Positions 8,167 to 15,636 of a stretch of DNA of 29,450 nucleotides are shown piece by piece. The stretch's first letter is position 1. Each line of letters opens with the position of its first letter. The stretch is from Ruminococcaceae bacterium UBA7075 (GTDB taxonomy: Bacteria; Bacillota; Clostridia; Oscillospirales; Acutalibacteraceae), in the NCBI GenBank assembly GCA_002493635.1, contig DKZL01000032.1:2060-31509 (forward strand), written 5' to 3'. Made by a program: the position numbers and the translations under genes. The notes under the pieces are model-generated. The model did no database searches, was not told the DNA's origin, and worked only from the letters and a program-made list of their open reading frames with translations.

Positions 8167-10434
8167 TCAGTCATTTACAGTGTTTGACGACCGGAAGGTT
8201 ACTGATATTACCGTACCTGGGCTGACCTGTGCACCTGCCTCAATATCCTGCGACGTACTGACAACACCCGAGCTTGCTGCACCGACAAAGCTTACGTTCA
8301 GTCCGTATGCGCTTGCTACATTATTTACCTCTGATACAGATAACCCGATAAGGCTCGGTACTGTTACCTTTTCTGCCTGACTGTCGCTGTCGGTATAAAG
8401 TACAATATTTCCGCCCTTTGAAAGTGTTGAGGAAACAGGAGGAATCTGAGAAACAACCGTACTGCCATCGCCTTTAACCGTTACACTAAAGCCGTCAGCT
8501 TCAGCTGTTGTTTCAGCTTCGCTTACACTGAGTCCGACATAATTTTTGGCGGTAACATCAACATACTCAAGCTCATCTTCCGAATAAGAGGTCTTGATTT
8601 CAAGATAAGGAAGTACCTCTTTCATTATATTAATAAATACAGGAGAAGATACCTGAGAACCGTAATATGCGCTTCCCGAAGGTGTATCAAAGAATACAAG
8701 CATAGCAATCTGAGGATCATCAGCAGGAGCATAACCGCAGAACGATGCGATATAGTCCTCGCCAAATGTACTTTCAGCTTTCTTTACATTAACTTTCTCT
8801 GATGTACCCGTCTTGCCTGCTACCTTGTAGCCTGCTACATATCCTGCTGTTGTACCTGATTTTTCTGTGTTATAGCCAAGATATTCATTCATCTTATCTG
8901 ATGTTTCATTTGAAATAACCTGACGCTTAACTTTCTTTTCAACATTTTTAATAACATTGCCCTGTGAGTCAGTAATTTTTGAAACAACATACGGCTGTAA
9001 TACATAACCTCCGTTACAAACAGCAGCACACGCAGTAATCATCTGAATCGGTGTTATTGAGAAGTTCTGACCGAAAGATGCAACCGCAAGGTCAACATCC
9101 GTCATCGAACTCCAGAAAGCATCGTCAGCCTCACCGGGTAAGTCAATGCCTGTTTTATCAGAAAAACCAAAGCCTTTATAGTATTCTACAAACTTATTCA
9201 TTCCGACAAGCTGACCAATTTCAACAAATGCAGGGTTGCAGGAGTGTACAATAGCATCTCTGAAGTCCTGTGTTCCGTGACCTGCGGTATCGTGACAATT
9301 CATTGTTTTATCCTGAACAGTAATTGAACCTGTACATGTAAAACGTGAATTTTCATTTACCACATTTTCTTCAAGTGCCATTGAAGCTGTTACCATCTTA
9401 AATACCGAACCCGGCATATATGTATCGGTAATCGCTTTGTTTCTCCACATTGCAGAAAGAGCCGCACTCTCTGCCGCACCTCGCTCATCCTCCGGCAAAG
9501 CGGCAATCTTTGCCTTGTCGCTGTCGCTCAGAGTATATGGGTCATTAAGATCATAACCGTCAACCGTTACCATTGCAAGAACAGCACCGGTATTTACATC
9601 CATTGCTATACAGACGCCTCGGTTAAGAACATTATTTTCGATAATGCCCTGCTTCATATATTTTTCGCAGATAGACTGAATTGTTTCATCAATAGTCAGA
9701 TAGATGTTGTTGCCGTCCTCTGCGTCGACATTCTGCTCATATGCATAAGGCATATCGGTCTGCAAAGCGTTCTTTGCAGTTATAATTCTGCCGGGTGTTC
9801 CCGACAAAAAACTGTCATATTTATATTCAATTCCTTCAAGTCCCTGATCGTCGCTTCCTGTAAAACCTATTACGCAGGATGCAAGATCATTGTACGGATA
9901 ATATCTTTTATAGTCATCAAACAGTTGAACAGCATTGCCGCAATCGTAATCCTCAGATAATTTATTAATCAGCTCAAGCACCTTTTCTCTTGCCTCTGAT
10001 TCTATCTTTCGCTTTACAATTACATAATAACTGTGCTGCTTTGATTTTTCATAAAGGTCCTCATATTCAAGATCCAGAATTTTTGAAAGCTCAGTCGCTG
10101 CATATACACGTTGCTCATCTTCCGAAAAATATGCAGGAGCCATAACAACCTGCCATACCGAAGCACTTTCTGCGAGAACCTTTCCGTTGGCATCAAAAAT
10201 TGTACCTCGCTTTGCAGAAACAGTTGTATCGCTGAGTTGCTGATCAACTGCATCCTCCTGTAATTCACTGCTCTTTACAACAGTCAGATATGAAAGTCTT
10301 GCGAACACAGCGCCGAAACCTATGATAAGAATTACCATAATCAGCACAAAAGTACGCTGAATCAACCTTTGATTTGGTCCTTTTGCGGCTCGCTTTCCGC
10401 TAATGAACGAGAAAGAATTATTACTTTTACTCAA
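8167..10434 (-). CDS. PASTA-containing class B penicillin-binding protein (PbpB/SpoVD type)
   Basis: Membrane-anchored transpeptidase that cross-links peptidoglycan outside the membrane. In 755-residue numbering: one membrane segment near 28-50, a PBP dimerisation domain, then the transpeptidase with SxxK at Ser343-Lys346, SCN at 398-400 and KTG at 541-543. Two C-terminal PASTA repeats cover roughly the last 140 residues. Start: the frame opens with GTG at 10452, but AAAGGAG lies inside that extension and is 8 nt from TTG at 10434, so TTG is preferred. In Bacillus, both division PBP2B and sporulation SpoVD carry PASTA domains and lie here in the cluster. Only one copy is present, and its exact role is inference. 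Confidence 0.92.
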   Translation of the reverse strand: MSKSNNSFSFISGKRAAKGPNQRLIQRTFVLIMVILIIGFGAVFARLSYLTVVKSSELQEDAVDQQLSDTTVSAKRGTIFDANGKVLAESASVWQVVMAPAYFSEDEQRVYAATELSKILDLEYEDLYEKSKQHSYYVIVKRKIESEAREKVLELINKLSEDYDCGNAVQLFDDYKRYYPYNDLASCVIGFTGSDDQGLEGIEYKYDSFLSGTPGRIITAKNALQTDMPYAYEQNVDAEDGNNIYLTIDETIQSICEKYMKQGIIENNVLNRGVCIAMDVNTGAVLAMVTVDGYDLNDPYTLSDSDKAKIAALPEDERGAAESAALSAMWRNKAITDTYMPGSVFKMVTASMALEENVVNENSRFTCTGSITVQDKTMNCHDTAGHGTQDFRDAIVHSCNPAFVEIGQLVGMNKFVEYYKGFGFSDKTGIDLPGEADDAFWSSMTDVDLAVASFGQNFSITPIQMITACAAVCNGGYVLQPYVVSKITDSQGNVIKNVEKKVKRQVISNETSDKMNEYLGYNTEKSGTTAGYVAGYKVAGKTGTSEKVNVKKAESTFGEDYIASFCGYAPADDPQIAMLVFFDTPSGSAYYGSQVSSPVFINIMKEVLPYLEIKTSYSEDELEYVDVTAKNYVGLSVSEAETTAEADGFSVTVKGDGSTVVSQIPPVSSTLSKGGNIVLYTDSDSQAEKVTVPSLIGLSVSEVNNVASAYGLNVSFVGAASSGVVSTSQDIEAGAQVSPGTVISVTFRSSNTVND

Positions 10435-10499
10435 GACAAAAACTCCTTTCACCGCAAAAATTCTTGAAACATTCTAAACTACCGCCCACTATAATACCG

Positions 10500-10532
10500 A
10501 AAAAAGAGTTAAGACGCAGTCAGTCTCAACTC
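10500..10532 (-). terminator. Intrinsic terminator between ftsL and the PBP gene
   Basis: On the minus strand GAGTTGAGAC (10532-10523) pairs with GTCTTAACTC (10515-10506), including one G-U pair, around a 7-nt loop. Six T follow at 10505-10500. The stem is complete only when read on the minus strand, where G-U is allowed. It lies 40 nt beyond the ftsL stop and 66 nt before the PBP start. It should end or attenuate transcription from the mraZ promoter. Confidence 0.85.
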
Positions 10533-10571
10533 TCATTCTTTCATAACATATTTATTAAATTTAAATGATTG

Positions 10572-11126
10572 TTATGACCAAAGATTTGCAATGGAGTCAA
10601 AAAACTGAGTAAAAATGTTTTCATCCTTTTGAGAAAAGACTTCAGCCTTATCTCCTCCCGATAAACTAACAAACTCTTTCTGAGCGTTAGAAGCCTTGGT
10701 CATACCAAGATTATTTTCAGCATACTCTTCAATAGCTGAGCCGGTAAGTCCGGCTTCAACCTTCATCTCGTTTTCAGTATAAATACTCTGAGCATTTGCA
10801 AGAGTATTCTGTGCATCAACTATTTCTGCATTAAGCTCCGTAAGCTGAACTTGTCCCACAATGATAATGCCGACTACAAAAGCTGCGGCGGCACCGGCAA
10901 CTGTACCTAAAGCAAGCTTAAACGGATTATGCTTGCGGCGTCTTATTTTATTAAGTTCGTCCTCGGGAAGCTTTACAACCTTATTAGCTTTGGCTTTTCC
11001 TGTTTTTTTGTTTTTCTTATGTACTGATTCTTTTTCACGCTTTGGAGCAGCCGTACCGTCAGTATAGATACTCTCATCATCAAAAAGACTCAAATCATAA
11101 GCAGCGTTTTTTGAAGTATATGCCAT
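10572..11126 (-). CDS. ftsL: FtsL/DivIC-like septum protein
   Basis: Small bitopic divisome protein expected to pair with DivIB and DivIC. The 184 residues show a charged cytoplasmic N-terminus with a Lys-rich stretch (about 32-52), one membrane segment at about 71-91, and a heptad-like extracytoplasmic segment (QVQLTELNAEIVDAQNTLA). This is followed by AIEEYAENNLGMTKAS, the typical end of the FtsL/DivIC fold. FtsL is called by position, between rsmH and the PBP gene, since sequence identity in this family is low. The start ATG is preceded by AAAGGGA. Confidence 0.82.
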   Translation of the reverse strand: MAYTSKNAAYDLSLFDDESIYTDGTAAPKREKESVHKKNKKTGKAKANKVVKLPEDELNKIRRRKHNPFKLALGTVAGAAAAFVVGIIIVGQVQLTELNAEIVDAQNTLANAQSIYTENEMKVEAGLTGSAIEEYAENNLGMTKASNAQKEFVSLSGGDKAEVFSQKDENIFTQFFDSIANLWS

Positions 11127-11176
11127 GATAAGTCCCTTTCTATATTCAAATTCTCATAAAACACACGTATTTTTGC

Positions 11177-11207
11177 ATTATAATTCTATAACGCAAAAAT
11201 ATTTCAA
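11177..11207 (-). promoter_or_regulatory. Possible promoter upstream of ftsL
   Basis: On the minus strand TTGAAA (11207-11202) and TATAAT (11182-11177) are separated by 19 nt, longer than ideal, about 50 nt before the ftsL start codon. The 271-nt gap between ftsL and rsmH is very AT-rich and contains no gene that I can support. An internal promoter is plausible but weakly supported. Confidence 0.3.
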
Positions 11208-11397
11208 ATTCTTAACAATTTTACAAATTGTAACACACAATCTTTTACCGACTTTGACAAAAAACATATCAAAAACACTAATATTTAGTTATTACAAATT
11301 CATTGTACACTATTTATTGTGCCTGTAATATTATTTACAACTTTGTTATATTTTACTATAAATATACTGTTTTGTCCATAGTTGGGAAGAAATTTTT

Positions 11398-12321
11398 TTA
11401 AATTTTTTCGCAAATTCTCAACTTTGCACTTCTTGCTCTCGGGTTTTTATCTAATTCTGTCTCATTTGCACAAACAGGCTTTTTATTAACAAGTTTTGCC
11501 TTGGGCTTGTTACCGCAGACGCAAACAGGAAAATCTTTTGGACAAGTACAGCCTGTACACCAACCTGCCATCTTCTGCTTAACAATCCTGTCTTCAAGAG
11601 AATGGAATGTGATTACTGCCAGTCTTCCGCCACTGCCAAGAAGTTCAAATGCACTGTCAAGCCCCTTTTCAAGCACCTCAAGTTCTCTGTTTACTGCAAT
11701 TCTCAAAGCCTGAAAGGTTTTTCGTGCAGGATGACCTTCTCTCCTTACCTTTTGCGGAACATTCTCCTTTACAATCTCGGCAAGCTCAAGAGTTGTTTTT
11801 ATCGGCTTTTCTCCTCTGGCACTTACAATTCCTCTTGCAATAGACTGAGCGTATTTTTCCTCTCCGTATACACTGAGAATACGCTTCAGCTCACCCAACG
11901 GCAAACGGTTTACAAGTTCCTCGGCTGTTGTGCCACTCTGGCTCATACGCATATCAAGCGGTGCATCCTCGTGAAAAGAAAAACCTCTTGAAGCAGTATC
12001 AAGCTGATGTGACGAAACACCTATATCAAGCAATACACCGTCAAGCTCGCAAACTCCTCTTAGCCATAAAAGCTCTTTTATATCGGCAAAATTCCCCTTA
12101 ATTATAATAGAATTTTCGTTATTCTTAAATCTTTGGGTCAACGTTGCAATAGCATCGGGATCCTGATCAATAGAAATAAGTTTGCCTGTTGTCAAACGTT
12201 TTAAAATCTCACTGCTGTGACCGCCGCCGCCTGCCGTGCCATCTGCATAAATACCATTTTCTTTGATGTTAAGACCGTTTACAGCCTCTTCAAGAAGGAC
12301 AGGAATATGAGAAAACTCCAT
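11398..12321 (-). CDS. rsmH: 16S rRNA (cytosine-1402-N4)-methyltransferase RsmH
   Basis: SAM-dependent enzyme (formerly MraW) methylating N4 of C1402 in the 16S rRNA decoding site. The 307 residues carry the SAM loop ADGTAGGGGHSSEIL near the N-terminus, LDIGVSSHQLD, RGFSFHEDAPLDMRM and FHSLEDRIVKQKM. A Cys-rich segment follows near residues 255-270. The ATG at 12321 is 6 nt from GGGAGG and overlaps the mraZ stop by one base (TGATG), so translation of the two is coupled. A TTG one codon earlier is too close to the ribosome-binding site. Confidence 0.97.
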   Translation of the reverse strand: MEFSHIPVLLEEAVNGLNIKENGIYADGTAGGGGHSSEILKRLTTGKLISIDQDPDAIATLTQRFKNNENSIIIKGNFADIKELLWLRGVCELDGVLLDIGVSSHQLDTASRGFSFHEDAPLDMRMSQSGTTAEELVNRLPLGELKRILSVYGEEKYAQSIARGIVSARGEKPIKTTLELAEIVKENVPQKVRREGHPARKTFQALRIAVNRELEVLEKGLDSAFELLGSGGRLAVITFHSLEDRIVKQKMAGWCTGCTCPKDFPVCVCGNKPKAKLVNKKPVCANETELDKNPRARSAKLRICEKI

Positions 12322-12761
12322 CAAATTCCTCCCTTTAGCGAAATTTTGTCAAACGCCTCAAGAACATCATCAACATCGGCTGACTTTTCGGCAACATAGC
12401 TGTTATACTTTTCTTCGTTCCAGATTTCAATATGGTCATACATACCAATTACAATAGCTTCATCCTCAATACCCGCATATTCTCTAAGCTTTTGCGGTAT
12501 TGCGATTCTGCCCTGCGCATTCGGAGAAACCTCAGATGCCGTAGCAGCATAGGTATATTGCAAAATCTGTGCCATTCTGAGCGGTAATGCGGAGATTTGC
12601 TCGTTGATTGACTTATAAGCATCAACAGACAGCACCTGAATACCCGGAACATTGTGACATCTCAGGATGTAAAAAGTATCACCGAGCTCCTCACGGAATT
12701 TTGCAGGCAATACGATTCGACCCTTGGAGTCAATTGAATGATTAGTCATTCCTATATACAC
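12321..12761 (-). CDS. mraZ: MraZ, transcriptional regulator of the dcw cluster
   Basis: SpoVT/AbrB-like DNA-binding protein that in E. coli and mycoplasmas controls its own dcw cluster. It has two AbrB-type halves, with HSIDSKGRIVLPAKFR near the N-terminus and SPNAQGRIAIPQKLREYAG in the second half. The open frame runs further upstream. The GTG at 12761 gives MYIGMTNHSIDSKGR, which aligns with the usual start of the family, and has GGAGG 8 nt upstream at 12770-12774. The protein is then 146 residues, the normal size. It is the first gene of the cluster and is preceded by candidate MraZ boxes. Confidence 0.95.
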   Translation of the reverse strand: MYIGMTNHSIDSKGRIVLPAKFREELGDTFYILRCHNVPGIQVLSVDAYKSINEQISALPLRMAQILQYTYAATASEVSPNAQGRIAIPQKLREYAGIEDEAIVIGMYDHIEIWNEEKYNSYVAEKSADVDDVLEAFDKISLKGGI

Positions 12762-12815
12762 ATTGCCCACCTCCATTCGGATTTGCCACTTTTTTGGTTC
12801 ATATTTGCCTTTATG

Positions 12816-12841
12816 AAACACGATTTGACACAATATGACAC
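12816..12841 (-). promoter_or_regulatory. Candidate MraZ operator, three 10-bp-spaced boxes
   Basis: On the minus strand GTGTCA (12841-12836), GTGTCA (12831-12826) and GTGTTT (12821-12816) repeat with an exact 10-bp period, just downstream of the predicted transcription start of mraZ. Known MraZ sites are three or more short G-rich direct repeats with this same helical period near the mraZ promoter. The box sequence differs from the E. coli TGGGN type. A TGTGTACACA palindrome lies beside them at 12844-12853. Confidence 0.6.
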
Positions 12842-12852
12842 CTTGTGTACAC

Positions 12853-12881
12853 ATTATACTCTATACAATAGAAAAAATCAA
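12853..12881 (-). promoter_or_regulatory. Promoter of mraZ and the dcw cluster
   Basis: On the minus strand TTGATT (12881-12876), a 17-nt spacer and a perfect TATAAT (12858-12853). Transcription would begin near 12846, giving a leader of about 85 nt before the mraZ GTG start. The repeated GTGTC boxes lie at about +5 to +30. Confidence 0.75.
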
Positions 12882-12982
12882 GACAAAAGAATATATTTTT
12901 AAAATAAAATTTACAAAAAGGTATAAAAAAGGAAATTATTGTAATTTCTGTATCAAAATTTATACTTTATATTCAAAAAAAG

Positions 12983-13035
12983 AAAAACAGCACTTGATTT
13001 CGCCTCTGAATCAGGTGAAATCAAGTGCTGTTTTT
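12983..13035. terminator. Long bidirectional terminator
   Basis: Arms beginning AAAAACAGCACTTGATTTC (12983-13001) and ending GAAATCAAGTGCTGTTTTT (13017-13035) pair fully. The stem extends inward by four further pairs to a 7-nt loop. T-runs exist on both strands. It ends the alr/ATP-grasp operon, whose last stop codon is at 13117, and insulates the mraZ promoter. Confidence 0.9.
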
Positions 13036-13116
13036 TGAATCTTATATTAAATTTATTACAATTCCGGCGAAAATATTACAAACATACGTTTGAACAACAC
13101 AACGTATATAAAAGTA

Positions 13117-14136
13117 TTACTTTTCAAAATATTCCGGAATATATTTCTTAATGGTAGGAATCATACCAATCTTATCGGGAGTATGAGGCGGCAACTGCCA
13201 GAAGTCGTGAGCACAATAATTATTTCCTTCAATTATTACAGGACCATTCTCAGTAATTGCAACATCCCAGCCGATATATCTTACCTGAGGAACGACAAGC
13301 GCTGCCTTAAGGCACATATCAACTGCTTCCTTTACATACGGAATCTGATAACCGACAAGCTTAATATGTGTATTCGGATGCTCCTCATAGATAATTCCCT
13401 TTGTAGTATCTCCGGAATGAGCCACATATTTGAGCTTTCCTGTTTCCATATCAACAGGTGTGAATAAACAGTTATTGTCAATTACACTGCCGTTAAGTCC
13501 CATCTTCTGAACAATATAAATGCAATGCGGTACTTTATCTTTATCAAGTACAGTAATTATTCTCATACTGTTTACAGCATTAGGATACAGCTTTGCAAGT
13601 GCCGGATGGTTGATAATTACATCTTCGACAGTGTCAAAGTGTTCCATAAGATATGAATAGAGAGTGTCGAAATCCTTAAAATCTGAAACCTCAAGTCTTT
13701 CACAGCCGTGTCCGCATTCGCCGTCCTTTACTTTGCCGAAAAGCTGCTTTCTGGTGCTTACAAATTCCTTAACCTCTTCTTTTGATGCAGTTTTAAGATT
13801 AATAAAGCCTCTTCCGATATAGTCTTTAAATTTTTCATAAAACTCATCCTTGTTATCAAGCAAGTCGCAATAAGCCGGATCATTCATAAACTCCATAAAC
13901 TTCTTGCTCCACATTCTTGTAACAAAAGTCTTTCTTTGTTCTTTGTTAAGATTATAAAATGCAAAAATCTCATAATCAAAATAGCCTGCGCCATACTTTT
14001 TCATACAATAAAGAATGTCAAAAAATATCGCAATTCTGCTTTTTCCCGACCTCTCGTGAACATCATTAATAACCTTATTCATTCTGCCAAAGCTTGCATG
14101 ACGAATGACTCTGAAAATATAGCCTTTATCCTTCAT
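13117..14136 (-). CDS. Sugar-transfer-associated ATP-grasp protein
   Basis: Resembles the ATP-grasp family described as sugar-transfer associated, often found in polysaccharide clusters. The 339 residues show a helical N-terminal part (to about 110) and an ATP-grasp core. The core motifs seen are NAVNSMRIITVLD, the Mg/ATP-site stretch VRYIGWDVAITENGPVIIEGN near the C-terminus, and PPHTPDKIG after it. No membrane segment or signal is seen. The ATG at 14136 is 9 nt from GGAGG. The GTG three codons earlier touches that site and is rejected. The start lies 18 nt downstream of the alr stop, so the pair is an operon. Substrate is unknown: ligation or activation of an amino acid on a cell-surface glycan is one possibility suggested by alr, but this is inference. 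Confidence 0.78.
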   Translation of the reverse strand: MKDKGYIFRVIRHASFGRMNKVINDVHERSGKSRIAIFFDILYCMKKYGAGYFDYEIFAFYNLNKEQRKTFVTRMWSKKFMEFMNDPAYCDLLDNKDEFYEKFKDYIGRGFINLKTASKEEVKEFVSTRKQLFGKVKDGECGHGCERLEVSDFKDFDTLYSYLMEHFDTVEDVIINHPALAKLYPNAVNSMRIITVLDKDKVPHCIYIVQKMGLNGSVIDNNCLFTPVDMETGKLKYVAHSGDTTKGIIYEEHPNTHIKLVGYQIPYVKEAVDMCLKAALVVPQVRYIGWDVAITENGPVIIEGNNYCAHDFWQLPPHTPDKIGMIPTIKKYIPEYFEK

Positions 14137-14154
14137 TTCTCTCACCCTCCGGTA

Positions 14155-15270
14155 TTATTCATAAATTCTCGGAACTCTCTTAGAAATTCCGCAAACTATC
14201 TCATCAACATTTGTATCAAGTAAATCAGCCATCCACAGCACGCTCAGATTCTCATCAAGCAAAGTAACAGTATCGCCGCGCCTGACATCGTTAATATCGG
14301 TAACATCAACCATAAACTGATCCATACATATTCTGCCGATAATCGGTGCTTCCTTGCCGTTTATCATAACCTTGCCTATATTTGACAAGCGACGGCTGTA
14401 ACCGTCGGCAAATCCAACGGGAATTGTTGCAACTTTTGTAGGACGCTTCGTAACATATGTTCCGCCGTATCCGATCTCTGTACCTGTCGGAACCTCTTTG
14501 ACCATAACTACATAGGTATACCAGCTGATAATCTGGCGTAAATTTTCGTTTTTCCAGTCCTGTTCATCAATCGGACACAAACCGTACAATATATCTCCCG
14601 CTCTCACTGCATCAAGCTGTGTTTCGGGACGTAAAAGAATTGCAGGGCTGTTAGCAACATGCTTCTGAGGAATTTCAATCCCCTCAGCCTCAATTTTTTC
14701 TATCATATCAAGATATAATTTAAACTGTTCGGTTGCACTGATACCGTCGTTTTCATCAGCTCTCGAAAAATGCGTAAACGCACCTGTAATTTCAAGATTG
14801 GACATAGAATCAATCTGCTTTATCTGCTCAATTGATTTATCGTCAGAGGCAAAGCCGATTCGGCTCATACCGGTATCAATCTTAATATTAACGGGCTGTA
14901 CAATGCCGCTCCATTTTGCAAGCAAATTTAATTTTTCAGCAGTATCAACTGAGAAAATTGTCGGAGTCAAATTATATTTAATCAAGTTTTCAAGCTGTCC
15001 GTCGCAGGTATCGCCAAGCAAAAGAATCGGCTCGACAGCACCCGCATTACGCAGAGACGCTCCTTCTTCCCACACTGCTACAGCATAGCGTTCTACACCG
15101 CATTTCTTTAGTGTCGGATAAATACCTTTTTCTCCGTGCCCGTATCCATCCCCCTTGAGCACAGCCATAATCTCAACACCATCATTCAGTCTGCTGCGGA
15201 TATTTCTGACATTCTGCTCAAGAAGATTAAGGTTTACAACTGCAACTGTACGTTGCGTCATTTTTCTCAA
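14155..15270 (-). CDS. alr: Alanine racemase
   Basis: PLP-dependent interconversion of L- and D-alanine, supplying D-Ala for peptidoglycan. The N-terminal TIM-barrel contains the PLP lysine in AVLKGDGYGHG (Lys39 in this numbering, as in Geobacillus Alr). The C-terminal beta domain contains the catalytic tyrosine in EIGYGGTY and the conserved IGRICMDQFMVDVTDI. At 371 residues it has normal length. The TTG at 15270 has GAGGG about 8 nt upstream. An ATG three codons later is the alternative start, with worse spacing. It is transcribed together with the ATP-grasp gene. Confidence 0.95.
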   Translation of the reverse strand: MRKMTQRTVAVVNLNLLEQNVRNIRSRLNDGVEIMAVLKGDGYGHGEKGIYPTLKKCGVERYAVAVWEEGASLRNAGAVEPILLLGDTCDGQLENLIKYNLTPTIFSVDTAEKLNLLAKWSGIVQPVNIKIDTGMSRIGFASDDKSIEQIKQIDSMSNLEITGAFTHFSRADENDGISATEQFKLYLDMIEKIEAEGIEIPQKHVANSPAILLRPETQLDAVRAGDILYGLCPIDEQDWKNENLRQIISWYTYVVMVKEVPTGTEIGYGGTYVTKRPTKVATIPVGFADGYSRRLSNIGKVMINGKEAPIIGRICMDQFMVDVTDINDVRRGDTVTLLDENLSVLWMADLLDTNVDEIVCGISKRVPRIYE

Positions 15271-15509
15271 AATTTCTGCCCTCTTTCAGTGCAATTATAA
15301 AAGAAATAAAACAAACTACCTGTGCAGCAAGCCATCACACAACAGTTCCCGATGTTTTCCAAAAGCTGCATATAAAATTCTGCGATATAATTTATACGCA
15401 AGTCAAAAGTATAGTCTGTTTTTAATCAGTGTTTAGTATAACACATAAATTTGGGTTTTACAACAAAATAAAATAACTTTAAATACAAACATCCATTTTA
15501 CACAAAAAT

Positions 15510-15540
15510 AACTTCCTCGAAGTATTTGTTTGAGGAAGTT
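15510..15540. terminator. Second hairpin downstream of adhE
   Basis: AACTTCCTC (15510-15518) and GAGGAAGTT (15532-15540) form a perfect 9-bp stem with a 13-nt loop. T-rich sequence follows on both strands. It is probably a back-up terminator. Confidence 0.55.
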
Positions 15541-15577
15541 TTATTTAGTTTGCACTTATATTTAGGAATATGCTAAA

Positions 15578-15607
15578 AGCCCCAAGCAGTTTATCCTGCT
15601 TGGGGCT
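15578..15607 (-). terminator. Terminator of adhE
   Basis: AGCCCCAAGCAG (15578-15589) and CTGCTTGGGGCT (15596-15607) form a perfect 12-bp GC-rich stem around a 6-nt loop, 30 nt beyond the adhE stop codon. A short T-run follows on the minus strand. Confidence 0.8.
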
Positions 15608-15636
15608 GATTTCATTTAATTTATGCTGTTTGGCAA

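Larger units (their letters stand above)
15271..15636. other. Gene-free stretch between alr and adhE
   Basis: I see no supported gene in this stretch. On the minus strand it carries the alr leader, with an isolated TTGACT at about 15399-15404 but no well-spaced -10 box. At its right end it carries two hairpins downstream of adhE, which are listed separately. Confidence 0.6.

Noticed and set aside
11602..11991. Plus-strand frame of 129 residues opposite rsmH
   Set aside because: rsmH is fully conserved on the other strand. The frame has no ribosome-binding site and a composition unlike that of the real genes here.
12321..12854. Longer mraZ beginning at 12854
   Set aside because: The extra 31 residues cover the operator and leader and match nothing in the family. 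The GTG at 12761 has the right ribosome-binding site and the usual N-terminus.
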